DNA of 64,000 bases from Anaerolineae bacterium (GTDB taxonomy: Bacteria; Chloroflexota; Anaerolineae; Aggregatilineales; UBA2796). The DNA is taken from the NCBI GenBank assembly GCA_019637615.1, contig JAHBVJ010000015.1:1-64000 (forward strand), read 5' to 3'. The notes below the pieces were generated by a model, which worked only from the letters and a program-made list of their open reading frames with translations, ran no database searches and was not told the origin of the DNA. Positions 34,055-42,252 of this stretch are shown here, one piece after another; position 1 is the stretch's first letter; each line of letters starts with the position of its first letter. The translations under genes and the position numbers were made by a program.

Positions 34055-34558
34055 GTGGTTTCTTTGAAATGTCTACGTCGCGGGCACCATTATAGCCTCA
34101 ACCGTTGAGATCGGCGTGGTGAGAGGTGAGACGTACCGCACCAAGGCGATAGTCGGTTCATGACAACTGTTCTGGGCGCATATGATCCGAATGATGATCG
34201 AATCGATCATTGAATGATCTGTTTGCGCTTAGAATTCAGATCATTTAATATGAAGTTTATTAGGTCAGGACGGGTCAAATGATCTGAATATGATCTGTCT
34301 GGCTGCTCAATTCAGATCATTTTTGCGAGGATTTAAGCCGTTTTTTGGATTCAGATCATTTGATCGATGACAGTTAATAGATGAGTAACTATCACGCATT
34401 TGTCTTAGCACGGAAAAGTATACGCGAACATGCGAGTCGAGTCAAGGGGCAGTATGCGACAACATTTCATTGCCATTTTACAGAAGCGCTGGTGAGGAAT
34501 GAGGCACGCGTCCCCTCAATGATGGTATCGAGGGGAAACGCGGTGATTGGTTGACGGC
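34055..34558. other. Non-coding stretch with GATC-rich element and hairpin
   Basis: About 500 bases without a gene between the GT4 start and the copZ stop. The left half is the GATC-rich element copy B. At 34507-34542 CGCGT-CCCCTC pairs with GAGGGG-ACGCG (two unpaired A), probably the end of the copZ transcript although a T-run is missing. Confidence 0.6.
34184..34365. repeat. GATC-rich palindromic element, copy B
   Basis: Ten GATC sites within 182 bases. ATTCAGATCATTT occurs three times directly (34234, 34310, 34349) and once inverted (34277-34289), so alternative stems can form. It shares TGGCTGCTCAA and the GCC-T6-GG block with copy A at 20103-20268, but the GATC flanks are CAGATCAT where copy A has CCGATCAT. 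Confidence 0.75.
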
Positions 34559-34765
34559 TTAGTTCGCGGGGGGGTAGTCGATCTCGACCAACAGCTTCTT
34601 GATGTCTTCCCACGAGGCGGGCGCATCCCACTGCACCGTCACCTGCTTGGTCTCCTGATCCGCTTTCACGGTTTTGACGCCATTGATGTCGCTCACTTCG
34701 TTCTCGATGGTGTGAACGCAGTGACCACAGCTAATGTTGGGAACAACAAAGGTTTTGGCTTCCAT
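34559..34765 (-). CDS. copZ: Copper chaperone-like heavy-metal-associated protein
   Basis: 68 residues forming a single HMA domain. The metal site is C13-G-H-C16 in the loop SCGHC, directly after the first strand KTFVVPN. CopZ-type chaperones bind Cu(I) and hand it to the exporter CopA. The gene follows csoR on the same strand with an 83-base gap, forming a copper-response unit. No CopA ATPase gene is in the window. GGAG-type sequence lies before the ATG. Confidence 0.88.
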   Translation of the reverse strand: MEAKTFVVPNISCGHCVHTIENEVSDINGVKTVKADQETKQVTVQWDAPASWEDIKKLLVEIDYPPAN

Positions 34766-34848
34766 GATTGGGTACTCCTAATTTGATAATCACGATTGCA
34801 AAGCTTGTTTGTAAAGGCTGTCGATGGCCTTGATTGCACAAAAGTTGG

Positions 34849-35121
34849 TTACGATTTGATCGCGAAAATATCGCTGATCTCCGATAAAACGCGTTCACGC
34901 TCGGTCGCGTCGTCGCCTTGAATAGCAGTCGTCACGCAGCTATGTAGATGATCCTCCAAGATCAATTGGCTGACCTTGGCGAGCGCGGCTTGCGTAGCCT
35001 GTACTTGTTTGATCACATCGATGCAATAGCGATCTTGCTCAACCATCGACGCGATTCCGTTAACATGCCCCGCGATGCTTTTCAAGCGGCTGAGGATGGC
35101 GGTTTTGCTGCTACGTTCCAT
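34849..35121 (-). CDS. csoR: CsoR-family copper-sensing repressor
   Basis: 90 residues of the DUF156 four-helix fold. The Cu(I) ligand set is complete: C33 (RYCIDVI) and H58/C62 (DHLHSC), the C-H-C pattern of true CsoR rather than the formaldehyde or sulfide sensors. It should repress csoR-copZ until copper binds. TTAGGAG precedes the ATG. A consensus promoter and a G/C palindrome lie directly upstream. Confidence 0.93.
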   Translation of the reverse strand: MERSSKTAILSRLKSIAGHVNGIASMVEQDRYCIDVIKQVQATQAALAKVSQLILEDHLHSCVTTAIQGDDATERERVLSEISDIFAIKS

Positions 35122-35135
35122 AAGTTCTCCTAAGC

Positions 35136-35154
35136 CCCTCCCCCATAGGGAGGG
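35136..35154. promoter_or_regulatory. Candidate CsoR operator
   Basis: CCCTCCC-CCATA-GGGAGGG is a GC-rich palindrome with the C-run/G-run look of CsoR sites. It starts 15 bases upstream of csoR and lies just downstream of the predicted start point of the promoter at 35164-35192. Confidence 0.5.
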
Positions 35155-35163
35155 TTAACACTA

Positions 35164-35192
35164 AGTATAGTCAATCTCGTTCCGTTTGACAA
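35164..35192 (-). promoter_or_regulatory. Promoter of csoR-copZ
   Basis: Minus strand TTGTCA (35192-35187), 17 bases, TATACT (35169-35164). TTGACAA at 35186-35192 and TTGTCAA at 35204-35210 form an inverted repeat over the -35 region, which may be a second regulatory site shared with the divergent 2TM gene. Confidence 0.65.
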
Positions 35193-35293
35193 GACATAAA
35201 TAGTTGTCAATTTTCCGCACCGAATCAACTGATAATGCGTACAAATCTGGTAGAATTAACTGCAAAGTGCAACACACGAGGCAACATAACAGG

Positions 35294-35737
35294 ATGTCTC
35301 AAAAAATCGATTACGACGCTATTCGCAAGCGCGTGGAAAAACGCGTCAAAGCACGCCAAGAGTGGGTCGCACACTTGACCGCCTATATTATCGTAAATGT
35401 AGCTCTATGGGCCATCTGGTGGCTGACGGGTGGCAATTACTTCCCGTGGCCTGCGTTGGTTACGCTCGGTTGGGGCATCGGGATGGGCATCCATACGGCG
35501 ACGTACCTGACCGAAGCCTCGATGGAGCAGGCGAAAGAGGCCGCCATCGACCGTGAAATCCGCCGCGAAAAAATGCGCGTGTACGGCGACCCGGATTACG
35601 ATGACAGCTATATGGAAAAGCCCAAGCGTCGTGCTAAAGAACGAGAGCGAGGGATGCGCTTGACGGATGACGGTGAGCTGGAATATGAAGATGATGCTGA
35701 CAGTGAGGAACTCAACGTCAAGCAGAAAGGACTCTAA
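35294..35737 (+). CDS. 2TM-domain protein, paralogue 1
   Basis: 147 residues from ATG 35294; the frame is open 30 codons upstream, but these cover the promoter region. N-terminal YDAIRKRVEKRVKARQE, then two helices (AHLTAYIIVNVALWAIWW and FPWPALVTLGWGIGMGIHTATY), the layout of the 2TM family (PF13239). A charged cytoplasmic tail holds EKPKRRAKERERGMRLTDDGELEYEDD. The motif EKPKR...L-x-DDGE recurs in the next two genes. Function unknown. First of a five-gene plus-strand run. Confidence 0.82.
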   Translation: MSQKIDYDAIRKRVEKRVKARQEWVAHLTAYIIVNVALWAIWWLTGGNYFPWPALVTLGWGIGMGIHTATYLTEASMEQAKEAAIDREIRREKMRVYGDPDYDDSYMEKPKRRAKERERGMRLTDDGELEYEDDADSEELNVKQKGL

Positions 35738-35740
35738 TCC

Positions 35741-36166
35741 ATGTCCGCTGATTATGACGACATCCGCAAACGCGTTGAACGACGCGTGAATCGACGTTAT
35801 CAATTCTACCGCCACTTGGGATCGTACCTGACCACCAACCTGATCTTGTGGGCGATCTATTTCGTGACCAACGGCTTTCACATTGGCCCCGCCCCGTGGC
35901 CTATGTGGGTCACTATCTTCTGGGGAATCGGCATGATCAGCGAAGCAAGCAAAGTATTTGCCGATTCTGGTATGCTGGACGACATGCGCGAACGCGAATT
36001 GCAGCGCGAACTCGAACGCGAGAAAGACCGCCTCTACCGCGAGGGTTACGAGAAACCTAAGCGCGGCGATGTAGTTTCCTTGGGCGATGACGGCGAGTTG
36101 ATCTATGACGATGAAGACGAGGAAACAGCCATCGAAAAACGGAAGCGGACGATAGCCGAGCAGTAA
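35741..36166 (+). CDS. 2TM-domain protein, paralogue 2
   Basis: 141 residues, starting 3 bases after paralogue 1. It repeats the plan: YDDIRKRVERRVNRRYQFY, two helices (HLGSYLTTNLILWAIYFVT and PMWVTIFWGIGMISEAS), then a highly charged helix (MRERELQRELEREKDRLYREG) and the tail EKPKRGDVVSLGDDGELIYDDED. The shared N- and C-terminal motifs show descent from one ancestor by tandem duplication. Function unknown. Confidence 0.82.
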   Translation: MSADYDDIRKRVERRVNRRYQFYRHLGSYLTTNLILWAIYFVTNGFHIGPAPWPMWVTIFWGIGMISEASKVFADSGMLDDMRERELQRELEREKDRLYREGYEKPKRGDVVSLGDDGELIYDDEDEETAIEKRKRTIAEQ

Positions 36167-36194
36167 TCGAGTAACGTAATGTTGGGGAGGTCGC

Positions 36195-36644
36195 GTGGAT
36201 CAATTGCCTGAACAGATGCCACTTGAGCAATATGAGTATATCCGCCGCCGCGTGAATCGCCGTGTGCGTGGGAAAATGTTGTACATTGTCCATCGCTGGT
36301 GGGCAATCGGGTGGGGCGCATTGGCGCTGCTAGGCATCATCGCGGAAACCTTAAATCGCTACAGCTATTACAATCAGGCTGCGGCTATTTTTATGGCGTA
36401 TTTGATGTTCGTCGGCATCCCCTTCGCGGCGCACAGCTTACTACGGTACGTCAACCGCAAGGCTGAGGAACTCCGCCGCGAAGAATTGCAGCGCGAACTG
36501 CAATACGAGATGGCGCGGATGCGCGGCCAGACAACGGAGCCAACGGAAAAACCGAAACGTGCCATGCGCTTGAGCGATGATGGCGAAATCGAAGAGTACA
36601 TCGAGGAACAAGAAGCGCAGCTAATCGCAAGAGCGAGGCGCTGA
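36195..36644 (+). CDS. 2TM-domain protein, paralogue 3
   Basis: 149 residues from GTG 36195, chosen because GGGGAGG lies just upstream. The N-terminus reads YEYIRRRVNRRVRGKM, followed by two helices (WAIGWGALALLGIIAETL and AAAIFMAYLMFVGIPFAAHSLL), a charged helix (AEELRREELQRELQYEMARMRG) and TEKPKRAMRLSDDGEIEEYIEE. It is the most divergent of the three but keeps the EKPKR/DDGE tail. Function unknown. Confidence 0.8.
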   Translation: MDQLPEQMPLEQYEYIRRRVNRRVRGKMLYIVHRWWAIGWGALALLGIIAETLNRYSYYNQAAAIFMAYLMFVGIPFAAHSLLRYVNRKAEELRREELQRELQYEMARMRGQTTEPTEKPKRAMRLSDDGEIEEYIEEQEAQLIARARR

Positions 36645-36647
36645 TCG

Positions 36648-37154
36648 ATGCAAAATTCCGTCAAACCACCGCGACGCTACCGTCCGCTTGGCATTTCCAT
36701 CGCCATCCTGAGCGCCATGATCATGTACGCGCTGTATCCATTAATTTATGCGTATCCAGCAATATGGTCGCGGTTTACGAATCGTGACGCGGGCATCGAT
36801 TTTATCGGCGGGACGTGGGGCTACGTCGCCCTGATCGTCGCCGTTTTTGTCGTCGCCGCCAGCATCGCCGCGTGGATCGGGCGTCCGGTGGGCGTTAGGA
36901 TGATCTACATTTTCCTCGTGTGGACAGCCGCCGCCGTACAATTTGTCAAGCAAATCCCCGCGCTCAATCCGCCACAGCCGGGTATACCTGCCGTCGGGAC
37001 GGATATCCAATTACCGCCGCTGTATTACGTGTGTTTGGGTATCTTGAATTTTCTGATTCCCCTGTATGTAACATGGTATCTCAACCGTGCACCCGCACGT
37101 GCCTTTTACAGCGCCGCCATGCCGATGCTTGACACGTCGGAAAAGAACAACTAA
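36648..37154 (+). CDS. Four-helix membrane protein behind the 2TM genes
   Basis: 168 residues, starting 3 bases after paralogue 3, so very likely in the same transcript. Predicted helices: ISIAILSAMIMYALYPLIYA, TWGYVALIVAVFVVAASIAAWIG, VGVRMIYIFLVWTAAAVQFV and LYYVCLGILNFLIPLYVTWY. No charged catalytic residues stand out and no family is recognised. It may form a complex with the 2TM proteins, on the evidence of position only. Confidence 0.72.
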   Translation: MQNSVKPPRRYRPLGISIAILSAMIMYALYPLIYAYPAIWSRFTNRDAGIDFIGGTWGYVALIVAVFVVAASIAAWIGRPVGVRMIYIFLVWTAAAVQFVKQIPALNPPQPGIPAVGTDIQLPPLYYVCLGILNFLIPLYVTWYLNRAPARAFYSAAMPMLDTSEKNN

Positions 37155-37230
37155 GCTTATCGAGTCGCTCAACCCAATCGATTAAATTGAGTTTCCCACT
37201 CAATTAATCTATTTAGGATTAAATCGTACT

Positions 37231-37650
37231 ATGAGTCGTGTAGTCAACCCCGACAACGCAGGCAAACTGCGTAACCAGAACATGCGCTTGGTTGCAGAAG
37301 TGCTGCGCCATCTCATGGACAAAAAAGAACTCGATGACGAGGCGAAGGATATGGTAGCTTCGCTGGTGTTTGCCTTCCGCGAGATCGAAGATGGCATCGA
37401 AGAGTCGATGGTAGCGTGGGAGAAGCGTAATTATTGGAACAAAGTCGAGCAGTTCCGTACCCAATGGACGTGGGTCGGGTTGGCTGCTTCAAAGTTGGAG
37501 CAGATGATTTACAAGGATGCATGGGACCAACTCCCCGCGCAACTTGTAACGTTGTTCCCGCGCTTTGCCGACATCACGATCAACAAATTCACGCGCAAAG
37601 CCGATGCATGGGAAGGTGCTTACGCCCGCCTGATGGCACAGAAACGCTGA
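37231..37650 (+). CDS. Conserved hypothetical helical protein
   Basis: 139 residues, soluble and helical, rich in charged residues and tryptophan (AWEKRNYWNKVEQFRTQWTWVGLAASKLEQM). It starts MSRVVNPDNAGKLRNQNMRLVAEVLRHLM. No cysteine, membrane segment or known motif. It follows the membrane-protein run after a 76-base gap and precedes the GT4 gene. A function cannot be given. Confidence 0.72.
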   Translation: MSRVVNPDNAGKLRNQNMRLVAEVLRHLMDKKELDDEAKDMVASLVFAFREIEDGIEESMVAWEKRNYWNKVEQFRTQWTWVGLAASKLEQMIYKDAWDQLPAQLVTLFPRFADITINKFTRKADAWEGAYARLMAQKR

Positions 37651-37737
37651 TATTACCCTCGTCTAGGTTGCAGCCCCCACCGCACGGCGTGGTGAGGGCT
37701 ATTCGCTCTCACAATGATAGGCTCAGTAGAAAACCTC

Positions 37738-38994
37738 ATGCGGATTGTCCTCCTAAGTGATCGCATTCCTCCCGAACAACTCGGCGGCGCGGAAAAAGTT
37801 GTCTGGACGTTAGCGGTGGGTTTGGCACGCGCTGGTCACGAGGTACACCTGATCGCAGGCACGGATCAGGCAGATCGGCAAGAATCACGTGATGACGTGA
37901 CGATTCACTACGTCCATGCGCAAACGCCGACCATTTTGCGCGGATGGCTGTCGATGCTCAATCTGCCCGTCGTGCGGCGCGTGCGTAGGCTGCTCGTCAC
38001 GCTCCGACCGGATGTCGTGAACGCGCATAATGTCCATAATCAACTCTCGTTTGCCTGTCTATTGGTAGCGCAGTGGTTGGGCATCCCGACGGTGTTTTCG
38101 GCGCACGATTTCATGACCTTCACCTACGGCAAGCTGACGCATGGCATCGATCCACAGCATGGAGCGCCAGCGGCGGCGGCGTACAAGCTGCCACTACTCT
38201 ACAATCTGCGACTGATGCAGCTGCGCTTCAACCCGTTCCGCACGTTGTTCATCCGCTATGTGTTGCAGCATACGCGCGTGCGTACCTGCGTTAGTGAAGC
38301 CCATCGTCAAGCCTTGGAAGTCAATCTCAACCTGCCTTTTGAAGTGGTCTATAACGGCGTCGATCCGAACGATTACTCGGCCTCGCCGGAAGTCATTGAC
38401 CAACTGCGGGCGCGTTGGGGCATCGGTCAGCGTCCAGTGGTGATGTTCAGCGGCAGATTCGGCAGAGAAAAAGGTAGTCGGCAGATATTGAATGCTATGC
38501 AAACAGTGATCAAGGCGCTTCCTGATGCACAGCTCGTGATCCTGACCGCCGTCCGCAAAGAGCAGCTTTCTGATTACGAAGATGCCACCTTACGCGAGGT
38601 CTGGAATCAACATGTTATCACGGGCGGTTGGCTGCAAGGTGAGGAATTGAGCGCGGCCTATCAACTTGCGGATGTGATTGCCGTGCCCTCCGTTTATGTC
38701 GATCCGATGGTGATGGTCAATCTGGACGCGATGGCGTCGGGCAAACCCGTCGTGGGGACGTGTTTCGGCGGGACACCGCAGATCGTCAAGGACGGCGAAA
38801 CTGGTCTAATCGTCAATCCATTCGATACCGCGCAATTTGCCGACGCGATCATCCGGCTGCTGCGTGATCCCGATCTGCGGCAGCGCATGGGGGCGGCGGG
38901 CAAGCAACGGCTCAACGAACAGTTCACGCTCGAATTACAGGCACAGCACATGCTTGATCTCTACCAACGGGCAGTCACAACAGCCCTAAAATAA
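37738..38994 (+). CDS. Glycosyltransferase family 4
   Basis: About 418 residues from ATG 37738 (MRIVLLSDRIPPEQLGGAEKVVWTLAVGLARAGHEVHLIAG); an upstream ATG at 37714 is less likely because it precedes the conserved first strand. GT-B fold with VVYNGVDPNDY at the domain junction, FSGRFGREKGSRQIL, and the C-terminal VDPMVMVNLDAMASGKPVVGTCFGGTPQIVKDGETGLIV in place of the usual ExFG glutamate block (here DPMVMVNLDAMA). It uses a nucleotide sugar. The Wzm/Wzt exporter genes follow, so it probably builds the exported glycan. Confidence 0.9.
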   Translation: MRIVLLSDRIPPEQLGGAEKVVWTLAVGLARAGHEVHLIAGTDQADRQESRDDVTIHYVHAQTPTILRGWLSMLNLPVVRRVRRLLVTLRPDVVNAHNVHNQLSFACLLVAQWLGIPTVFSAHDFMTFTYGKLTHGIDPQHGAPAAAAYKLPLLYNLRLMQLRFNPFRTLFIRYVLQHTRVRTCVSEAHRQALEVNLNLPFEVVYNGVDPNDYSASPEVIDQLRARWGIGQRPVVMFSGRFGREKGSRQILNAMQTVIKALPDAQLVILTAVRKEQLSDYEDATLREVWNQHVITGGWLQGEELSAAYQLADVIAVPSVYVDPMVMVNLDAMASGKPVVGTCFGGTPQIVKDGETGLIVNPFDTAQFADAIIRLLRDPDLRQRMGAAGKQRLNEQFTLELQAQHMLDLYQRAVTTALK

Positions 38995-39032
38995 AGTATA
39001 ATCATTCCCCGAAGCCGTTGAGAAGGAAAGCC

Positions 39033-39902
39033 ATGTCGGCGCGATCTAAACAAGTCATTCGAATGCAGCCCACCAACGCGTGGTCGCTGCCCGATTTTCG
39101 TGAGGTGTGGGAATTCCGCGATCTGGTACTGATGATCGCACTGCGTGATCTTCGGTCACGCTACAAGCAGACGGCGCTTGGCATCTTCTGGGTGGTGCTG
39201 CAACCGCTATTGACTTCCGGCGTATTCGCCATCATCTTCGGCAACCTCGCAAACCTGAAACCGCAAGGCAACGTCAGCTACTTGGTCTTCGCCAACGTTG
39301 GCACGGTAACATGGACGTTGTTCGAGAACTCGGTGACGCGTGCCAGCAACAGTTTGCTGTTTGGCGTCGGCATCATCTCCAAGGTCTACTTTCCGCGCAT
39401 CATCCTGCCGATTTCCAGCGTACTTTCCGGCCTGATCGACTTCTTGATCGGCTTCATCATGACGCTGGTGCTGCTGCTCATCTACGAAGTGCAGTCGTTT
39501 CAGGGCGACTCGCCGCAAAATCTGTTCACCGCGCGTATGCTGCTGATGCCGATATTCCTGTTCGGGATCATGCTGCTGGCGATCAGCGTGGGCATGTTGA
39601 TCTCGTCACTCAGCATTCAACGCCGCGACCTGCTGACCGCGCTGCCCTTCTTGATGAAAGTCGCCATGTATTCGGTGCCGGTGGTCTATTCCATCGAGCG
39701 CATTCCGGCGCAATGGCTGCCACTCTACAGTCTGAATCCGCTGGTTGGCTTGGTGCAAGCGGTGCAGTGGGCGATGCTCAACCTGACCGACCCGTTCCCG
39801 CTCAACCAGTTCATCTATGCCATGATAACGACCGTGATCTTATTCTTGCTGGCTTCACTGCTGTATCGCCGGATGGAACGCAGCGCGGTGGACTCCTTAT
39901 GA
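39033..39902 (+). CDS. ABC polysaccharide exporter permease (Wzm type)
   Basis: About 289 residues from ATG 39033, with AAGGAA 6 bases before it. ABC-2 membrane subunit: amphipathic start (LPDFREVWEFRDLVLMIALRDLRSRYKQTALGIFWVVLQPLLT) typical of Wzm/TagG, and six helices. Its stop overlaps the next start (ATGA), coupling it to the ATPase. Together they move a lipid-linked polysaccharide across the membrane. The product is unknown; a monoderm would export teichoic- or capsule-like polymers. Confidence 0.92.
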   Translation: MSARSKQVIRMQPTNAWSLPDFREVWEFRDLVLMIALRDLRSRYKQTALGIFWVVLQPLLTSGVFAIIFGNLANLKPQGNVSYLVFANVGTVTWTLFENSVTRASNSLLFGVGIISKVYFPRIILPISSVLSGLIDFLIGFIMTLVLLLIYEVQSFQGDSPQNLFTARMLLMPIFLFGIMLLAISVGMLISSLSIQRRDLLTALPFLMKVAMYSVPVVYSIERIPAQWLPLYSLNPLVGLVQAVQWAMLNLTDPFPLNQFIYAMITTVILFLLASLLYRRMERSAVDSL

Positions 39903-41158
39903 ACGACCTCGTCATCCATGCCAACCAGTTAGGCAAACAATACGCGATCACCCGATCCAAGATGACCAAAATCGGTTCAGAGCGCTTGGTCAACAACGGC
40001 ACTGAAAACGGCAAAATCGAGCGCGTGTGGGTGCTGCAAGACCTTTCCTTCGAAGTGCGTGAAGGGCAGATCATGGCGGTTATCGGGCGGAACGGCGCGG
40101 GCAAAAGTACCCTGCTGAAAATTATCTCGCGCATTACCGAGCCGACGGCGGGCTATGTCGATGTGCGCGGGCGGGTTGGATCGCTGCTGGAAGTCGGCAC
40201 GGGCTTTCATCCTGAACTGACAGGGCGCGAGAACGTCTTCCTGAATGGCACGATCCTCGGTATGCGGCGCAAACAGATCGTCCAGCGCTTCGATGAGATC
40301 GTGGATTTCGCGGGGATCGAACGCTACATCGATACGCCCGTCAAGCGCTATTCGAGCGGGATGTATATGCGGCTGGCCTTCGCGGTAGCGGCTTTCACCG
40401 ACGCGGATATTTTGCTAGTCGATGAAATTCTGGCAGTGGGCGATGTGTCGTTCCAGCGGAAAGCGCTCGAAAAAATCCACAGCCTGACGGTCAACGGTTG
40501 CACCACGCTGTTCGTCAGCCACAATTCGCATACGATCAAGCAGTTTTGCGATTCGGCAATCGTGCTGGACAAAGGGAAATTGCTGTTCAGCGGCACCGCC
40601 GACGAAGCGATCCAGCATTACATGAATGACGCGGGCATCTTCCAATCTGACTCCAGCGCGTCCACGTCGCTCAAAGAACGCCAAGATCGGCGCGGTGACG
40701 GCTTGCTGCGCTTTTCCCGCGTCGAAATCTGCGATCAGCACAACAACCTGCTGACCTCGATTCATTCCGGTCAACAAGTGCGGCTGCGCTTCCATTACGA
40801 GGCGCAGCAAGATTTGCCTTCGGCCTCGGTGCTGATCAACATGAGCATCACCAATGATCAGGGCATGGTGCTGACCAGCTTCAACACACGCGACACGCAT
40901 ACGATGAATATGCCCGTCATGCGCAACGGCTACTTCGAGTGCGATTGGCCTCGCGTCAATTTGCGCCCCGGTGTGTACCATTGCAACCTGTATGGCGAGG
41001 TCAACGGCGTGATCAGCGACTCGCTCACCTCGGCGTTCCGGCTGTACATCGATCCCGGTGATTTCTTCGATACGGGTGAGAACATCTACGGCGTGCAAGG
41101 CGAATTCTTTGTCGAGCATCACTGGCGTTCGTGCGCGGAACCCGTGATTAATGGCTAG
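39899..41158 (+). CDS. ABC polysaccharide exporter ATPase with Wzt C-terminal domain
   Basis: 419 residues from ATG 39899, inside the stop of the permease gene. Walker A GRNGAGKST (63-71), signature YSSGMYMRLAF, Walker B DILLVDEILAVGD and H-loop LFVSHN. Residues from about 265 form a beta-sandwich like the Wzt carbohydrate-binding domain (LRFSRVEICDQHNNLLTSIHSGQQVRLRFHYEAQ), which in O-antigen systems recognises the chain end. An upstream open frame in this register overlaps the permease gene and is not coding. It powers export of the glycan made by nearby transferases. Confidence 0.93.
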   Translation: MNDLVIHANQLGKQYAITRSKMTKIGSERLVNNGTENGKIERVWVLQDLSFEVREGQIMAVIGRNGAGKSTLLKIISRITEPTAGYVDVRGRVGSLLEVGTGFHPELTGRENVFLNGTILGMRRKQIVQRFDEIVDFAGIERYIDTPVKRYSSGMYMRLAFAVAAFTDADILLVDEILAVGDVSFQRKALEKIHSLTVNGCTTLFVSHNSHTIKQFCDSAIVLDKGKLLFSGTADEAIQHYMNDAGIFQSDSSASTSLKERQDRRGDGLLRFSRVEICDQHNNLLTSIHSGQQVRLRFHYEAQQDLPSASVLINMSITNDQGMVLTSFNTRDTHTMNMPVMRNGYFECDWPRVNLRPGVYHCNLYGEVNGVISDSLTSAFRLYIDPGDFFDTGENIYGVQGEFFVEHHWRSCAEPVING

Positions 41159-41169
41159 GCAGGCATCCA

Positions 41170-42141
41170 GTGAACATGACGACGTTCCACAAAGACCATC
41201 TGCCCGCAATGGCGGATCTGTTCATCCATAATTTTCGGAAGCTGCGCGCCACGATCCCGATCCTGCCCGATCTGATGGAAGATAAAACACGCGTCATCAG
41301 CAAATTAGAGAGATTTTTCGAGAGCTGTCCCGGCGTCATAGCGTGGGAAGGCAACCGTTTGATTGGCTACATGGGCTGGTATCTCGTAGATAATTTTCGG
41401 AACACGGCATGGAAGGGAGCCTACTGCCCAGAATGGGGTCACGCCGCCAGCGACATTGCCAAACCCGACATCTACCGCGCCATGTATCGTGTCGCGGCGC
41501 GCTACTGGACAGAGGCGGGCTGTCGTCTCCACGCCCTGAGTCTGCTGGCTGGCGATGAGCAAACGGAAAAAGTCTGGTTCTGGAACGGCTTCGGCCTGAT
41601 CGTGGTCGATGCGATCCGCCCCATGCAACCGTTGGAACGGGATACATCCCCGCGTTTTCTGATCCGCCGCGCTACGCTTGAAGATGTGGCGACCTTGCAC
41701 CAGATGGAATTGGAACACGCGCAGTATTACCAAGAACCGCCAATTTTGATGGACGTTTATCAGCCCGCCTCGGTGGAAACGCTGACCGCTTTTCTGCGGG
41801 AGCCGCACAACAGTATCTATTTAGCCGTGGATGGCGACGTGTGCATGGGCTATCTGCGGTTTGAGGTCAACAATACCGATTCGGTGGCTATCGTCACCGC
41901 GCCGGATCAGGTTGCCAATACGGGCGCATACATCCGCCCACGTTATCGAGGGCAGGGTGTTGGCTCGGCGGTATTGAATGCCGCGCTACAGGATTACGCG
42001 GAGCAAGACTTTCGGCGTTGCACAGTGAATTTCGAGTCGTTCAATCCAGAAGCTACCCCGTTCTGGCTGAAATACTTCACGCCTGCTTGCATCTCGTTGA
42101 TGCGCGTTCCAGAACGTCACACGCTCCCGTCGGCTACCTGA
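41170..42141 (+). CDS. Tandem double GNAT acetyltransferase
   Basis: 323 residues from GTG 41170, with an ATG two codons later (41176) as an alternative. Two GNAT-like halves: residues 1-150 are degenerate (VIAWEGNRLIGYMGW; WFWNGFGLIVVDAIRPM), while 160-320 have intact motif A (GAYIRPRYRGQGVGSAVLNAALQDYA). Only the second half keeps the R/QxxGxG acetyl-CoA loop. It starts 11 bases after the ATPase gene, so it may acetylate a sugar precursor, but this is guesswork from position. Confidence 0.82.
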   Translation: MNMTTFHKDHLPAMADLFIHNFRKLRATIPILPDLMEDKTRVISKLERFFESCPGVIAWEGNRLIGYMGWYLVDNFRNTAWKGAYCPEWGHAASDIAKPDIYRAMYRVAARYWTEAGCRLHALSLLAGDEQTEKVWFWNGFGLIVVDAIRPMQPLERDTSPRFLIRRATLEDVATLHQMELEHAQYYQEPPILMDVYQPASVETLTAFLREPHNSIYLAVDGDVCMGYLRFEVNNTDSVAIVTAPDQVANTGAYIRPRYRGQGVGSAVLNAALQDYAEQDFRRCTVNFESFNPEATPFWLKYFTPACISLMRVPERHTLPSAT

Positions 42142-42193
42142 CATAGTGTTGGCTCCGTCTCGTGTGAGGATTGAGAAATATCTCTATGTAACA

Positions 42194-42227
42194 AAAAACC
42201 CTTCGTCCGTGTGGGCGAAGGGTTTTT
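42194..42227. terminator. Bidirectional terminator
   Basis: AAAAACCCTTCG (42194-42205) pairs perfectly with CGAAGGGTTTTT (42216-42227). T-runs follow on both strands. It lies between the convergent acetyltransferase and ftsH genes. Confidence 0.9.
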
Positions 42228-42252
42228 GATGTTCACGCTTCAACTTCGTGCG

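Noticed and set aside
39311..39898. Upstream extension of the Wzt frame
   Set aside because: It overlaps the Wzm gene in another frame; the protein family begins at MNDLVIHANQLGKQY (39899), which overlaps the Wzm stop by ATGA.
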